This document shows, piece by piece, positions 41,409 through 50,756 of a stretch of 64,000 bases of DNA (its first letter is position 1; each line of letters starts with the position of its first letter). The position numbers and the translations under genes are program-made. Source of the DNA: Bacillota bacterium (GTDB lineage Bacteria > Bacillota > Clostridia > Acetivibrionales > DTU013); the NCBI GenBank assembly GCA_023433505.1, contig JAEZCO010000043.1:1-64000 (forward strand). The letters run 5' to 3'. The notes under the pieces were generated by a model that was not told the DNA's origin, did not search any database, and worked only from the letters and a program-made list of their open reading frames with translations.

Positions 41409-44402
41409 TTATCTGCTCCTCTTGGAATACTGTACGTCGTAGAGTGAACTCTGCTCCAATTCACCGCTTTGTTTTACACCTTCATACAATACTTTATTTG
41501 CATAAGTACCTACGTGCAATGCGGGGCTGGTTTCTACCTGACCGCTTAGTGCGGGATCTTGCTGGTATCCGTCAACTACTTCTACCGGCCCGCGGGGGCC
41601 TACAACATATCCGTAATCACCCGGTGTTATCCTTAGCGTACTCTTTATGCCGGAATTGGAGGTATCGCCCAGGCAGTTCCATGCGACGGACCAGCCGCAG
41701 GTCGTATATGCATTTCCGCTTAGAGACCCGCGGTATATATTGTATATTCCGGAGGTATCGGAATGGTGCCTGTCGTACAAAATTGCGTGACAGAATAGCT
41801 GATGGGTATCATCCACATAGCCGTCGGGGTAAGCTAAATTGCTTGAGGCACAGTCTTTAAACACAACATTGCTTGCAAAAGGGGAAGTCGCCAGGAAGCC
41901 GTGGCGTACTGCTCGTGCAAAGCAATTTAAAAACAGGGAATTTTGGCTCTCCACATCAAACCCGTATCCGCTTCCGCCTCCACCCACGTTCCATGCGCCG
42001 TCGACGATACAATTTTCAAAGGTTAATCCCGAGGAATGCAAAGCGTAAAATCCTATCCGTCCGATGTTTTTAATCGTTACATTTTTTGCCCATCCATCCA
42101 CTACGCCCCCAAAGAAAACAGCGGTTCCGGTACTGCTTGATGCGGGAGAGGCATTTGCCGAGACATCGATGGTAAGCTCCTCCATCCCTACATTTTTTCT
42201 CAAGCCTGTCGGCTTAAACACGCTGATGGTTTTGTTCGACGGATTAAGGCCGTATGGGATCGGGATATCGATTGTCAGGGTATTTGAGTTTTTTTCGGTA
42301 ATCTTCCTAAGATAGTTAAATGCATAGGAATTGCTGCTTGTGGACCAATTACCGCCGGAATAGGTATTGCTGAATGCCGTCCAAAACTGCTGCCGTATGG
42401 CGATGTAATCGCCCGGGTTTAATGAATCGGCGTTGGCAACGGTTATGGTTTTTGACCCGATGGGTATGGATGCGGATACGGTTGTAGCTTGTGTGCCGTT
42501 ATGCCACCCTGTATTACCGCTGAAATTTATGGCTCCCTGGCTCCAGTCGTCCCCGCTGTATGAAGCTGCTACCTTAAGCGTAGTAGAATTACGCCCTTCT
42601 CCCCTGATTACTACATTATCGTATGCGACATTTACTCTGGCGCCGTTTGTCCCAATCGTATATGTACCGGAAGGAATCAGAACAACCCCGCCTCCGGTAC
42701 TGCCAACTGAATTTACAGCGCTGTTTAGCTTGGAAGTGATATCTTCATTTTGCGCTGCGGATATTCTCTGGATATTTCCTCCGATCTCTGACCCGAGTGC
42801 GGAGTCTCCCGTTTTATATCCTGCATAGGAAAAATCAAACCTGCCGATATTCCATGACTTGCCTCCGGCAGTAAGGGTATTATACTGCCAAATTCCGTTG
42901 GCATCCTTCGTCATTAATTGGGAAGTCCATTTTGAGCCTGTAAAATTTACATTTTCCACTTTAAATTGATTATCGCTTCCACTGTAAAGGCACATCTTAC
43001 CAATATCGTCGGTATAGGGTGCATCGGACCGGAAGGAGTAGCCGCTGGCAATAAGCGCTTGTGAACCTCCGGCAGGAGTTATATATACGTCGTATTTTTT
43101 TGTGCTTAAATCCGCAACCAGTTTTATATGATATTTTGTGTTCGCCGTATAGGATACATTTGTGAGTGAAGCGAAGGCCGTGCCGTTTCTCACGTCAAAG
43201 TAACCGCCGGAATTCATCCGGATTGTCATTGCGTAGCTTGAGGTGCCGGTTACGGCGGTTAAGCTGTCAGCGAAGCTCATCGTTCCATCAATACCGGTAA
43301 ATAACGGCGTTACATCATACTCGACAGTTTTAACACCATTGTTTCCAGTGCCTAGCGAATAAACGCCGGCGGAGTAAGAAACCTTTGAATACCATTGATC
43401 AGATGGCGGCGCAGTAGCTGTAGGCGCTGCAGTAGGAGTTGCAGTAGGCGTTACAGTAGGCGCCGGGGTCTGTGTCGGAGTCTCATTCGCACCATATATA
43501 TCCACCTCAGTTATACTGTTCCACGTATTTATTGTATTTCCGTGGCCTACTATTTGCACATAACGCGCTTGCGTATCGTCAAAATCAAAGATCTCCTGAT
43601 TCAGGGTGGTGCCGCTGCTCCGACCTGAAAAGACCTGTGTGTAATTTACATCATCGCCGGATAGCTGTATGTCGAAGAGCGTTCCCCTCTGATCTCCCAT
43701 ATAGAAAGCAACCGACACATAGGATACCGTCCTGACTGATCCCAGGTCATACTTGATCCACTGGCCGTCACCGTCTGCAGACCAGCGGGTTGAAAGGTTA
43801 TCATCCAGGGTGTTTGCGGGGACATTGCCGTCATTGCTGCTTGCGGTCACAGATGAAACCGTAAGGGTCACAGCCGATACCGTTTCAGATTCGCAGAACC
43901 GGAAATCATCTACATTATACCATCCGCCTGCATTTCCCTCCATCCGCAAAACTACCTGAACAGCAGCGCCGGCAGGGACAGAAATATTCGTTGCCTCAAC
44001 TAAGGCATAATTGACATTGGGTGTAAACGTTCCGGATTTTAGAACGGAGGCGCCATTTTTAATTTGATAGGTACAGTAGCCCATAGACTGGCCTTTAACC
44101 TGAAAACTAAACGTATAGCTTCCTGCCGGACAACCGGAGATACTTTGAGACAACAAGGTGGTAAAGCTTGAGCCCTGACTTGCAGTCATGCATTTACTGC
44201 CGGAATATGCGCCGGAGCTGATGACCCACGGCACCAACGAGCCGCCTGTATTGACCCAATTGGCATAATCGTTCTCAAACCCCGGGTTTAGCAGCAGATT
44301 CTCTCCTGCGGCGGCAACGGCAGGCTGTACGAAAAAACACGACGTAATCAGTGCCAGAGATACAACCAGTGAGAGGAATTTGTACATCTTTCTTTTTAGC
44401 AT
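41409..44402 (-). CDS. Secreted multidomain beta-helix enzyme with carbohydrate-binding modules
   Basis: The product has 997 residues. A signal peptide (residues 1-31) is followed by a CBM4_9-like domain (about 35-180, NLLLNPGFENDYANW), an F5/8 type C discoidin-like domain (about 183-310, DGNVPANTLDDNLSTRWSAD), a Pro/Thr linker of about 25 residues, a domain of about 150 residues of probable concanavalin-like fold and a pectate-lyase-like beta-helix region (about 505-960) with NEDITSKLNSAVNSVGSTGG and LIPSGTYTIG. It belongs with secreted plant- or host-polysaccharide lyases, but no catalytic residues are assigned. AAGGAGG precedes ATG 44402 by 10 bp. Confidence 0.7.
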   Translation of the reverse strand: MLKRKMYKFLSLVVSLALITSCFFVQPAVAAAGENLLLNPGFENDYANWVNTGGSLVPWVISSGAYSGSKCMTASQGSSFTTLLSQSISGCPAGSYTFSFQVKGQSMGYCTYQIKNGASVLKSGTFTPNVNYALVEATNISVPAGAAVQVVLRMEGNAGGWYNVDDFRFCESETVSAVTLTVSSVTASSNDGNVPANTLDDNLSTRWSADGDGQWIKYDLGSVRTVSYVSVAFYMGDQRGTLFDIQLSGDDVNYTQVFSGRSSGTTLNQEIFDFDDTQARYVQIVGHGNTINTWNSITEVDIYGANETPTQTPAPTVTPTATPTAAPTATAPPSDQWYSKVSYSAGVYSLGTGNNGVKTVEYDVTPLFTGIDGTMSFADSLTAVTGTSSYAMTIRMNSGGYFDVRNGTAFASLTNVSYTANTKYHIKLVADLSTKKYDVYITPAGGSQALIASGYSFRSDAPYTDDIGKMCLYSGSDNQFKVENVNFTGSKWTSQLMTKDANGIWQYNTLTAGGKSWNIGRFDFSYAGYKTGDSALGSEIGGNIQRISAAQNEDITSKLNSAVNSVGSTGGGVVLIPSGTYTIGTNGARVNVAYDNVVIRGEGRNSTTLKVAASYSGDDWSQGAINFSGNTGWHNGTQATTVSASIPIGSKTITVANADSLNPGDYIAIRQQFWTAFSNTYSGGNWSTSSNSYAFNYLRKITEKNSNTLTIDIPIPYGLNPSNKTISVFKPTGLRKNVGMEELTIDVSANASPASSSTGTAVFFGGVVDGWAKNVTIKNIGRIGFYALHSSGLTFENCIVDGAWNVGGGGSGYGFDVESQNSLFLNCFARAVRHGFLATSPFASNVVFKDCASSNLAYPDGYVDDTHQLFCHAILYDRHHSDTSGIYNIYRGSLSGNAYTTCGWSVAWNCLGDTSNSGIKSTLRITPGDYGYVVGPRGPVEVVDGYQQDPALSGQVETSPALHVGTYANKVLYEGVKQSGELEQSSLYDVQYSKRSR

Positions 44403-44816
44403 ATTTAGCTAACCTCCTTAAAATAATAATAGGGATTTGTTGAGTAGAAGAGTGTAATTTACATAATATGTTAATGAATTGAATTGTATATTGGCCTTAT
44501 CATTGTGTCAATATGAATAAGCTGACATTATGCCGCAAAGCTAAGATATTTATTTTTTCACAAGAATCTTGCATATCTCGGCTTCAGCTGCTTGCATAGC
44601 GCGGCTATCCGGAGCATGCTTCAAAAACAGGCAGGATAGGTCTGTCGTATATTTGCTTAGTGAAAAGTTGTTTAATCTTAATACAATTGTTGTTTTATAC
44701 TATATGCCTTTTTTATCGATTATATAAAATATGTTTGATTTACTTACGGAGTTTTTTTTCGTACCATTGAGCATGTAGTGTTCAAGCTTGATTACAACTC
44801 AAGGAGGTGGATTTGT
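44403..44816. other. Intergenic region before the fourth importer
   Basis: There are 414 bp between divergent genes. The sequence is AT-rich with TATACT at about 44697 and TATATAAA near 44720, so promoters for both sides are likely here, but no pair of -35 and -10 boxes is convincing. The ribosome binding site AAGGAGGTGG at 44801-44810 marks the next start. No operator of the types found elsewhere is present. Confidence 0.4.
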
Positions 44817-45770
44817 TTGCAGACAGATTCAATAGTTATCCGCAGAAAAAAATATACACAGAGAAGCAGAACGTTTATTAAGAGATTTAAAGACAGTAAG
44901 CAACTGCTTATACTCTTTCTTCCTTGTCTGCTGTATTTATTAATATTCAGATATGCACCAATATATGGAATATTAATGGCTTTCAAGGATTATCAGCTGT
45001 TCAAGGGCTTTAGTGCAAGTCCATGGGTAGGCTTAAGGTATTTTGAAATATTTTTTTCCAATCCTGACAGCTATAAAATTATCAGAAATACTTTTTTATT
45101 AGGTCTTTACTCTCTGCTTTGGGGATTTACACCGCCGTTAATATTTGCATTGATTTTAAATGAAGTGAGGAACAACAGATTCAAAGGGTTTGTACAGACA
45201 GTCAGTTATATACCTCATTTTATTTCTACTGTGGTACTTGCGGGAATGGTTATATCGGTGCTTTCTCCAAGAACCGGCATCATAAACACAGTTATCGAAT
45301 CACTGGGGGGGCAGTCCATTAACTTCCTGGCTGAACCCGGCTGGTTTCGTACAATTTATATAACGTCCGGCATCTGGCAGGAATTGGGGTGGGCTTCAAT
45401 CATATATATAGCGGCTTTATCCGGAATAGACCCATCTATGTACGAATCTTCATTTCTGGACGGCGCCAATAAGCTCCAACAGGTTATCTATATCACAATT
45501 CCTTCGCTGGCGCCAACCATCATTACTTTGTTAATATTAAATACGGGATGGATACTTTCGGTTGGTTTTGAAAAAGTTTTTCTTCTATATAACCCTGCTG
45601 TTTATGAAACGGCCGATGTAATAGAGACGTATGTTTACAGGATTGGAATAAATCAGGGCCAGTTCAGCTATGCGACAGCGATAGGTCTTTCGATGTCAGT
45701 TGCATCATTGTTCTTTATTTACGGCTCAAATTTGCTTAGTCGGAAATTCAGCGATACAAAACTATGGTAG
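44817..45770 (+). CDS. Sugar ABC importer, LplB/YteP-type permease
   Basis: The product is a 317-residue LplB-type permease. TTG 44817 is six bases after the near-perfect AAGGAGGTGG; a GTG upstream at 44778 lacks one. LYLLIFRYAPIYGILMAFKDY marks the family and the EAA loop reads YESSFLDGANKLQQVIYITIP. It opens a four-gene importer and regulator unit. As with the others, no ATPase gene is near. Confidence 0.8.
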   Translation: MQTDSIVIRRKKYTQRSRTFIKRFKDSKQLLILFLPCLLYLLIFRYAPIYGILMAFKDYQLFKGFSASPWVGLRYFEIFFSNPDSYKIIRNTFLLGLYSLLWGFTPPLIFALILNEVRNNRFKGFVQTVSYIPHFISTVVLAGMVISVLSPRTGIINTVIESLGGQSINFLAEPGWFRTIYITSGIWQELGWASIIYIAALSGIDPSMYESSFLDGANKLQQVIYITIPSLAPTIITLLILNTGWILSVGFEKVFLLYNPAVYETADVIETYVYRIGINQGQFSYATAIGLSMSVASLFFIYGSNLLSRKFSDTKLW

Positions 45771-45789
45771 CTGTAAAGGAGAAATGGGT

Positions 45790-46656
45790 ATGAGAAAGAA
45801 TTCTGAGATAGTTTTTACCGTATTAAAAACCGGTGTACTTCTGGCAATTGTTATTGTAACTTTACTGCCGTTTCTAAATATGATTTCCGTCTCTCTCAGC
45901 AGTGACATCTATATTATTAAAAATCAGGTAGGTTTGATACCAAAGGGCCTTAATCTGAAAGCATACAGTATGGTATTAAATGATCAAAGAATACTCAATG
46001 CATACTTTAATACCGTCGTGCAGGTGCTTCTCGGTACTTCTATTGCCATTTTAGTCACTTCTGCCGCAGCTTTTGCCCTCTCAAGGGAAAAGATGCTCTT
46101 TGGTAAAGGATTCATGCTGATGGTTGTGTTTACAATGTACTTCGGGGGCGGAATGATACCTACCTATATAGTGATAAAGTCATTGGGAATGATTGACACG
46201 ATATGGTCCGTCATTCTTCCGGGGTGTGTGACAGGATGGAATCTGCTGCTTTTAAGGGTATTTTTCATGAATGTCCCCAAAGAGCTGGACGAGGCCAGAG
46301 TCGTAGACGGCATGGGTGACATCAAGGCCTTCTTCTATCTATTCCTGCCATTATCAAAGGCTGCGCTTGCTACTTTCATCCTTTTCTTTGGCGTAAGCTA
46401 CTGGAATCAATTCTTTGGGCCCATGATCTACCTTCAGGATCAGAAAAAGATGCCCCTGCAGGTAGTTTTAAGATCCATTCTCATATCAAACGATCTGAAG
46501 ATGAACGGAATGATGCATACTGGTGACAGTGCGGTCATCATAGAGTCACTTAAAAACGCAACAATTATAGTTTCAGTGATACCGATTATGATTGTTTATC
46601 CGTTCATCCAGAAATACTTCGTGAAAGGGGTGATGATTGGAGCGGTGAAAGGATAA
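45790..46656 (+). CDS. Sugar ABC importer, YtcP/LplC-type permease
   Basis: The product is a 288-residue MalG-like permease with first helix near residues 10-32, an EAA loop reading DEARVVDGMGDIKAFFYLFLP and C-terminus KGVMIGAVKG. AAAGGAG fits ATG 45790 best, with 45784 as an alternative. It starts 19 bp after the first permease. The binding-protein gene follows after about 105 bp. Confidence 0.85.
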   Translation: MRKNSEIVFTVLKTGVLLAIVIVTLLPFLNMISVSLSSDIYIIKNQVGLIPKGLNLKAYSMVLNDQRILNAYFNTVVQVLLGTSIAILVTSAAAFALSREKMLFGKGFMLMVVFTMYFGGGMIPTYIVIKSLGMIDTIWSVILPGCVTGWNLLLLRVFFMNVPKELDEARVVDGMGDIKAFFYLFLPLSKAALATFILFFGVSYWNQFFGPMIYLQDQKKMPLQVVLRSILISNDLKMNGMMHTGDSAVIIESLKNATIIVSVIPIMIVYPFIQKYFVKGVMIGAVKG

Positions 46657-46760
46657 GGTGAAACGAGATGTAGATATGGGAGGTATACTTTGGGGGACGT
46701 GAGGTAAAAATTTATTGCAACCGGGAAAGTAAAAAATTATAATGAAAGTGAGGAAGATTT

Positions 46761-48299
46761 ATGAGAAAAATTATAGCGCTGCTGCTTGTGATGATATTGA
46801 CAGGCTCAGTCGTGACGGGATGCGGAAAAAGTGAAGGCGCGGTAAAAACAGAGAGCCAGCAGAGTACGGCAGAGAGCAGCAAAGCACCGGTACCGGCAAC
46901 GGAGTTATCCGTGCTGGTAGGTTCTAATTCCAGCTGGCCCTATAATGAAAACTGGTGGATTTGGAAGGCGCTTGAAGAGGCAACCGGCGTCAGACTCAAG
47001 GCCTCGGTTGTAGATGACGCTACGTGGGATGAAAAGCTGAATATCACCATGGCTTCCGGAACACTGCCGGATTTGATCTTTATGTATGATCTTAGCGCAA
47101 AAACTTTTGGAAGACAGGGAGCCCTTGAAGACCTGGCAAAACATATGGATAAAATGCCCAACTTTAAAAAGTGGTCTGAAGCCAACCCGGAAATATTCAT
47201 GAATTCCCATGATGCGGACGGAGGACTGTACATAGCAGAATCAACCGGACTTGGCGATTCGAACAGAATGGGCTGGATCTACCGTGATGATATATTTAAA
47301 AAGCATAATTTAACAGTCCCTACGAACAGTGATGAGTTTTATAGCACCCTTGTCCAGTTGAAGAAGCTCTATCCGGATTCCTATCCTTTCGTATTCAGAG
47401 GTAACGGAAATCTTGGGAAGATGGAGTATACCGCGGCGCAGTGGAATGCGTCCTTATATGCATATGCTTTTTACCCGGACCCGTCTACAAAGAAGATAAA
47501 ATATGGCCCGGTGGAAAGCAACTATAAAGACATGCTGACATTCTATAACAAATTATATACTGAAAAGCTCATACCTCCGGATTTTCTGACACTGGATACA
47601 AAGGCATGGACAGATCTGATTTCAAATAACAAAGCCTTTATTACTTCAGACTACCTGGTAAGGATCGACTTCTTTAACAATCAGATCCAGCCTCAGAACC
47701 CGGAATTCAATATGAAATATATGGAGCCTTTCAAAGGATTGCCTGACGGACAGAATAAATTTACTTATACCGCCTTTGAAGGGGCCGGGTATACCGTTAC
47801 GTCAACCGGTAAAAAGATCGATACTGCAATTAAGTTCCTTGACTACCTCTACTCGGAAGAAGGCAAAGAACTGACCAGTTGGGGAAAAGAAGGAGAAACT
47901 TATAAGGTTGAGGGCGGCGAAAAGAAATTCATTGATTGCAAGGACAGCACGGAAATGCGTATTAAGTATGGATTATCCACAAATGGAGCAAGCCTAATGT
48001 ATGATTTCAATGCTACATTGACCCTTTGTACGCCAGGGTTAAAGGAAGCGTATACGAAATCAAGGAATTTTGACGCCAATGTGCCGATCGACATTAACCT
48101 TAACGCCGGTGAAAACACAAAGGTAGTCAATATCTGCGACCAGTTATTAAAGCGCTATCAGGAAGAAACAATCAAATTCATTATGGGCAAGAAGAGCTTC
48201 GGTGAATGGGACAATTATGTCAGCGATATGAAAGCTCTTGGCCTGGATGAAGTGATTAGCGTGTACCAGGGTGCTTACGACCGTATGTCCTCCAAGTAA
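46761..48299 (+). CDS. Sugar ABC importer, LplA-like solute-binding lipoprotein
   Basis: The product is a 512-residue lipoprotein with signal peptide and lipobox (VTGC, Cys at about residue 21) and a Glu/Ser/Lys-rich spacer. It shows the SBP_bac_1-like pattern (WKALEEATGVRLKASVVDDATWDEKLN, then GTLPDLIFMYD). It closes the fourth importer; the AraC sensor-regulator follows after a hairpin. The ligand is unknown, but the flanking beta-helix enzymes suggest oligosaccharides released by them. Confidence 0.85.
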   Translation: MRKIIALLLVMILTGSVVTGCGKSEGAVKTESQQSTAESSKAPVPATELSVLVGSNSSWPYNENWWIWKALEEATGVRLKASVVDDATWDEKLNITMASGTLPDLIFMYDLSAKTFGRQGALEDLAKHMDKMPNFKKWSEANPEIFMNSHDADGGLYIAESTGLGDSNRMGWIYRDDIFKKHNLTVPTNSDEFYSTLVQLKKLYPDSYPFVFRGNGNLGKMEYTAAQWNASLYAYAFYPDPSTKKIKYGPVESNYKDMLTFYNKLYTEKLIPPDFLTLDTKAWTDLISNNKAFITSDYLVRIDFFNNQIQPQNPEFNMKYMEPFKGLPDGQNKFTYTAFEGAGYTVTSTGKKIDTAIKFLDYLYSEEGKELTSWGKEGETYKVEGGEKKFIDCKDSTEMRIKYGLSTNGASLMYDFNATLTLCTPGLKEAYTKSRNFDANVPIDINLNAGENTKVVNICDQLLKRYQEETIKFIMGKKSFGEWDNYVSDMKALGLDEVISVYQGAYDRMSSK

Positions 48300-48348
48300 G
48301 GAGTAATATCTGCGTGCAGCATGGATAAGTGAGTCTGACATCAGCTTA

Positions 48349-48396
48349 ATGCCTCCTCCCGGTTTTTTCCTTAATGGAGAAGCCTGGAGGAGGCAT
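48349..48396 (+). other. Intercistronic hairpin before the AraC regulator
   Basis: ATGCCTCCTCC (48349-48359) pairs with GGAGGAGGCAT (48386-48396). The loop includes TTTTTT. It may attenuate transcription from the importer into the regulator gene, and part of the 3' arm lies near the regulator's ribosome binding region. Confidence 0.5.
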
Positions 48397-48415
48397 AGGA
48401 ATAAGTGAGGGTGGC

Positions 48416-50707
48416 ATGAAAAAAGTTGACATGTTTTTTAGTAAAACTTTTATAAAGATTTTTGGCGCTTATATGGTTGTGATTATTTTTTCCATGTCTT
48501 TATATTTGTACTTTTACGGTAACTCAGTCAGCTTTATCAAGAAGAACATCATTGAGAATGAAACCGAAAATATCAGGCAGTCTTCCACCACGCTGGATAA
48601 GGGCATTTATGATATCAGAAAATTTATATACAACGCAGGGAAGGACTTATCCATTCTTAAACAGCTTGACACAAAAGACCAAATTGACTACTTGGATTTT
48701 GATAAACTGAGGAGCTTCAGCATACAGGCAGTGGACTCAAATCCGCTTCTTGAGGATGTTATATTCTATGTTCCCGGAACAGATTATTTTGTTAACCATG
48801 CAGGCAGCTTTACTTTTGACAAATTCTTTGAACTGAACCTTGAGAACACCAGTAAGAACAGGTATTTCTGGAGGGACTACCTGCAAAGGTCATCTGCTGA
48901 AGAGGTATTCCCGGCAGAAACCTACTATTCCGTTGAAGCAAATGGCAAAACCGTATCAAGGGAGCTGATCGTTTTAGTTTCTAAAAAAGAGGTTTTTCAG
49001 CATTTACGAATGATCATCCTGATCGATACAAACAAGATTGAGGAAATGTGCGGGGGGAATTATCTGATTCTGAATAAGTCCAACAGCATCGTCTATGTAA
49101 GTATGGATATCACACCGGATACAATGCAATATTTACAGAGTATAAAGGGTGAAAGTAAAGCAGGCTACACTAGCATAAGAACTAAAGACGGCAATAACTA
49201 TTACATTTTTTACTACATATCGGATGTGTATCCATGGATGTACGTAAAAGCAGTACCTTATATAGAAATATTCAATAAGCTGAATAATATAAATATCATA
49301 GCCGTTGTCATTCTGGTCATTCTGCTGTGTATAAGCACCTTGGTTTCATACTTTTTTTCCATCCGGTTCTTCAGGCCCATTAAAAAGGTTATGGACCTTG
49401 TGATACCGACTTCCGGCACTGACAGAAGGGCTTTTAATAAAAACAACGAGCTGGAGAACGTATATTCACATGTTCAGGATATATGTTTGAAGTATGAACA
49501 TTTTCAAGGCAGGTATGGGCGCTTGCAGGAAAACTATAAGGAATATTTCTATGAACGGCTGATTATGAATTCGGATATCAATCGGGTATCGGATTTTGAT
49601 AATCTCAAAATTGATCCCAACGAGTTCAAGAATTTTATTACCGTTTATTATAAAGTATGCTACAAGGTGGATATTCATACGCTGGCAGATATGGATGCAG
49701 ACCAGGAAAGAAGAATAAATCTTGTCGTCAAGGAACTTGTGGAGCTTACGCTTAAAAGCTTCAGCTATCGATGTTATCCCTTTCAGGTAAGTCAGGATTC
49801 TTATTCCTTCATTGTAATTCTGGAGAAAGGTAGTTTTGATTTTACAGCCTTCAGCAATAGCCTTTTGAACCACATAAAGGCGGATTCCGATTATTTTTAT
49901 GTGATTGTGGCGGCCAGTGATGTCTACCATGATATTGCGTATTTGAAAAATTCCTATGAAGAGACGGTAAATGCTTTTGATTACCATTCTGTAAAAAGGG
50001 AATCTCAGTTTTTGTGCTACCGGAATATAAAGCTATATTACGAGTACGAAATCAAAATAAGGAGCTATTCGGAAAAGCTGAAGTCAATGCTGGAGTATGC
50101 GAAGTTTGACGATATCGAACAATTGTTTTATGATCTGCTGAATCAATTTGAACTTCAAAATCTTCCGATATCCATTATCAGGGATATTTATACGGGCATG
50201 ATAAACAATTTACTGGATACCCTCCACAAGAATTTCGGCAAACATTTTGAAAACAAAGGTGAAATACTCAATATTTTTAAAAACCTTAAATTCTGCAGTG
50301 ACAAAAATGATTTTAAGAACCTGATATTATCTGTTTTTGAATTGGTATTTGAAGCGATAAAGGATGAAAAAAAGGAAAAAAGCTCTCATTACGTGGTTGA
50401 TAAAATCGTACAGCAAATTCAGACAGGATACGGTGAGGATATATCGCTTAAAATGCTGGCATTCAAATACAATATTTCACCCGAATATCTCTCCAAAATT
50501 TTTAAGGACTCTACGGGAATAAATTTTTCAGAATATTTGAAAACAGTGCGAATGGAGAAAGCAAAAAGCTTACTGCAGCAAAGTAAGGCAAAGGTTATGG
50601 AAATTGCCATGCAAGTAGGGTATAACGACCCAAGCATATTTATAAAGGTATTCAAAAAGGAATTTGGCATATCTCCCAACGAATACAGGAAGCTTAATAG
50701 GACTTAA
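48416..50707 (+). CDS. Membrane-bound AraC-family regulator with extracellular sensor
   Basis: The product has 763 residues and the same plan as the 21813 regulator: membrane helix at about residues 8-32, extracellular sensing region to about 285, second helix at about 293-315, cytoplasmic linker and a C-terminal AraC domain (LKMLAFKYNISPEYLSKIFK, VMEIAMQVGYNDPSIFIKVF). It lacks kinase or receiver modules. ATG 48416 follows GAGGGTGGC. Its gene follows the fourth importer in the same direction, so it likely responds to the same extracellular oligosaccharide and activates that operon. Confidence 0.8.
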   Translation: MKKVDMFFSKTFIKIFGAYMVVIIFSMSLYLYFYGNSVSFIKKNIIENETENIRQSSTTLDKGIYDIRKFIYNAGKDLSILKQLDTKDQIDYLDFDKLRSFSIQAVDSNPLLEDVIFYVPGTDYFVNHAGSFTFDKFFELNLENTSKNRYFWRDYLQRSSAEEVFPAETYYSVEANGKTVSRELIVLVSKKEVFQHLRMIILIDTNKIEEMCGGNYLILNKSNSIVYVSMDITPDTMQYLQSIKGESKAGYTSIRTKDGNNYYIFYYISDVYPWMYVKAVPYIEIFNKLNNINIIAVVILVILLCISTLVSYFFSIRFFRPIKKVMDLVIPTSGTDRRAFNKNNELENVYSHVQDICLKYEHFQGRYGRLQENYKEYFYERLIMNSDINRVSDFDNLKIDPNEFKNFITVYYKVCYKVDIHTLADMDADQERRINLVVKELVELTLKSFSYRCYPFQVSQDSYSFIVILEKGSFDFTAFSNSLLNHIKADSDYFYVIVAASDVYHDIAYLKNSYEETVNAFDYHSVKRESQFLCYRNIKLYYEYEIKIRSYSEKLKSMLEYAKFDDIEQLFYDLLNQFELQNLPISIIRDIYTGMINNLLDTLHKNFGKHFENKGEILNIFKNLKFCSDKNDFKNLILSVFELVFEAIKDEKKEKSSHYVVDKIVQQIQTGYGEDISLKMLAFKYNISPEYLSKIFKDSTGINFSEYLKTVRMEKAKSLLQQSKAKVMEIAMQVGYNDPSIFIKVFKKEFGISPNEYRKLNRT

Positions 50708-50756
50708 TTGCCATTGCGCCATAGATATATGTAAACTACTAAAGGAGTTTTGCTTT

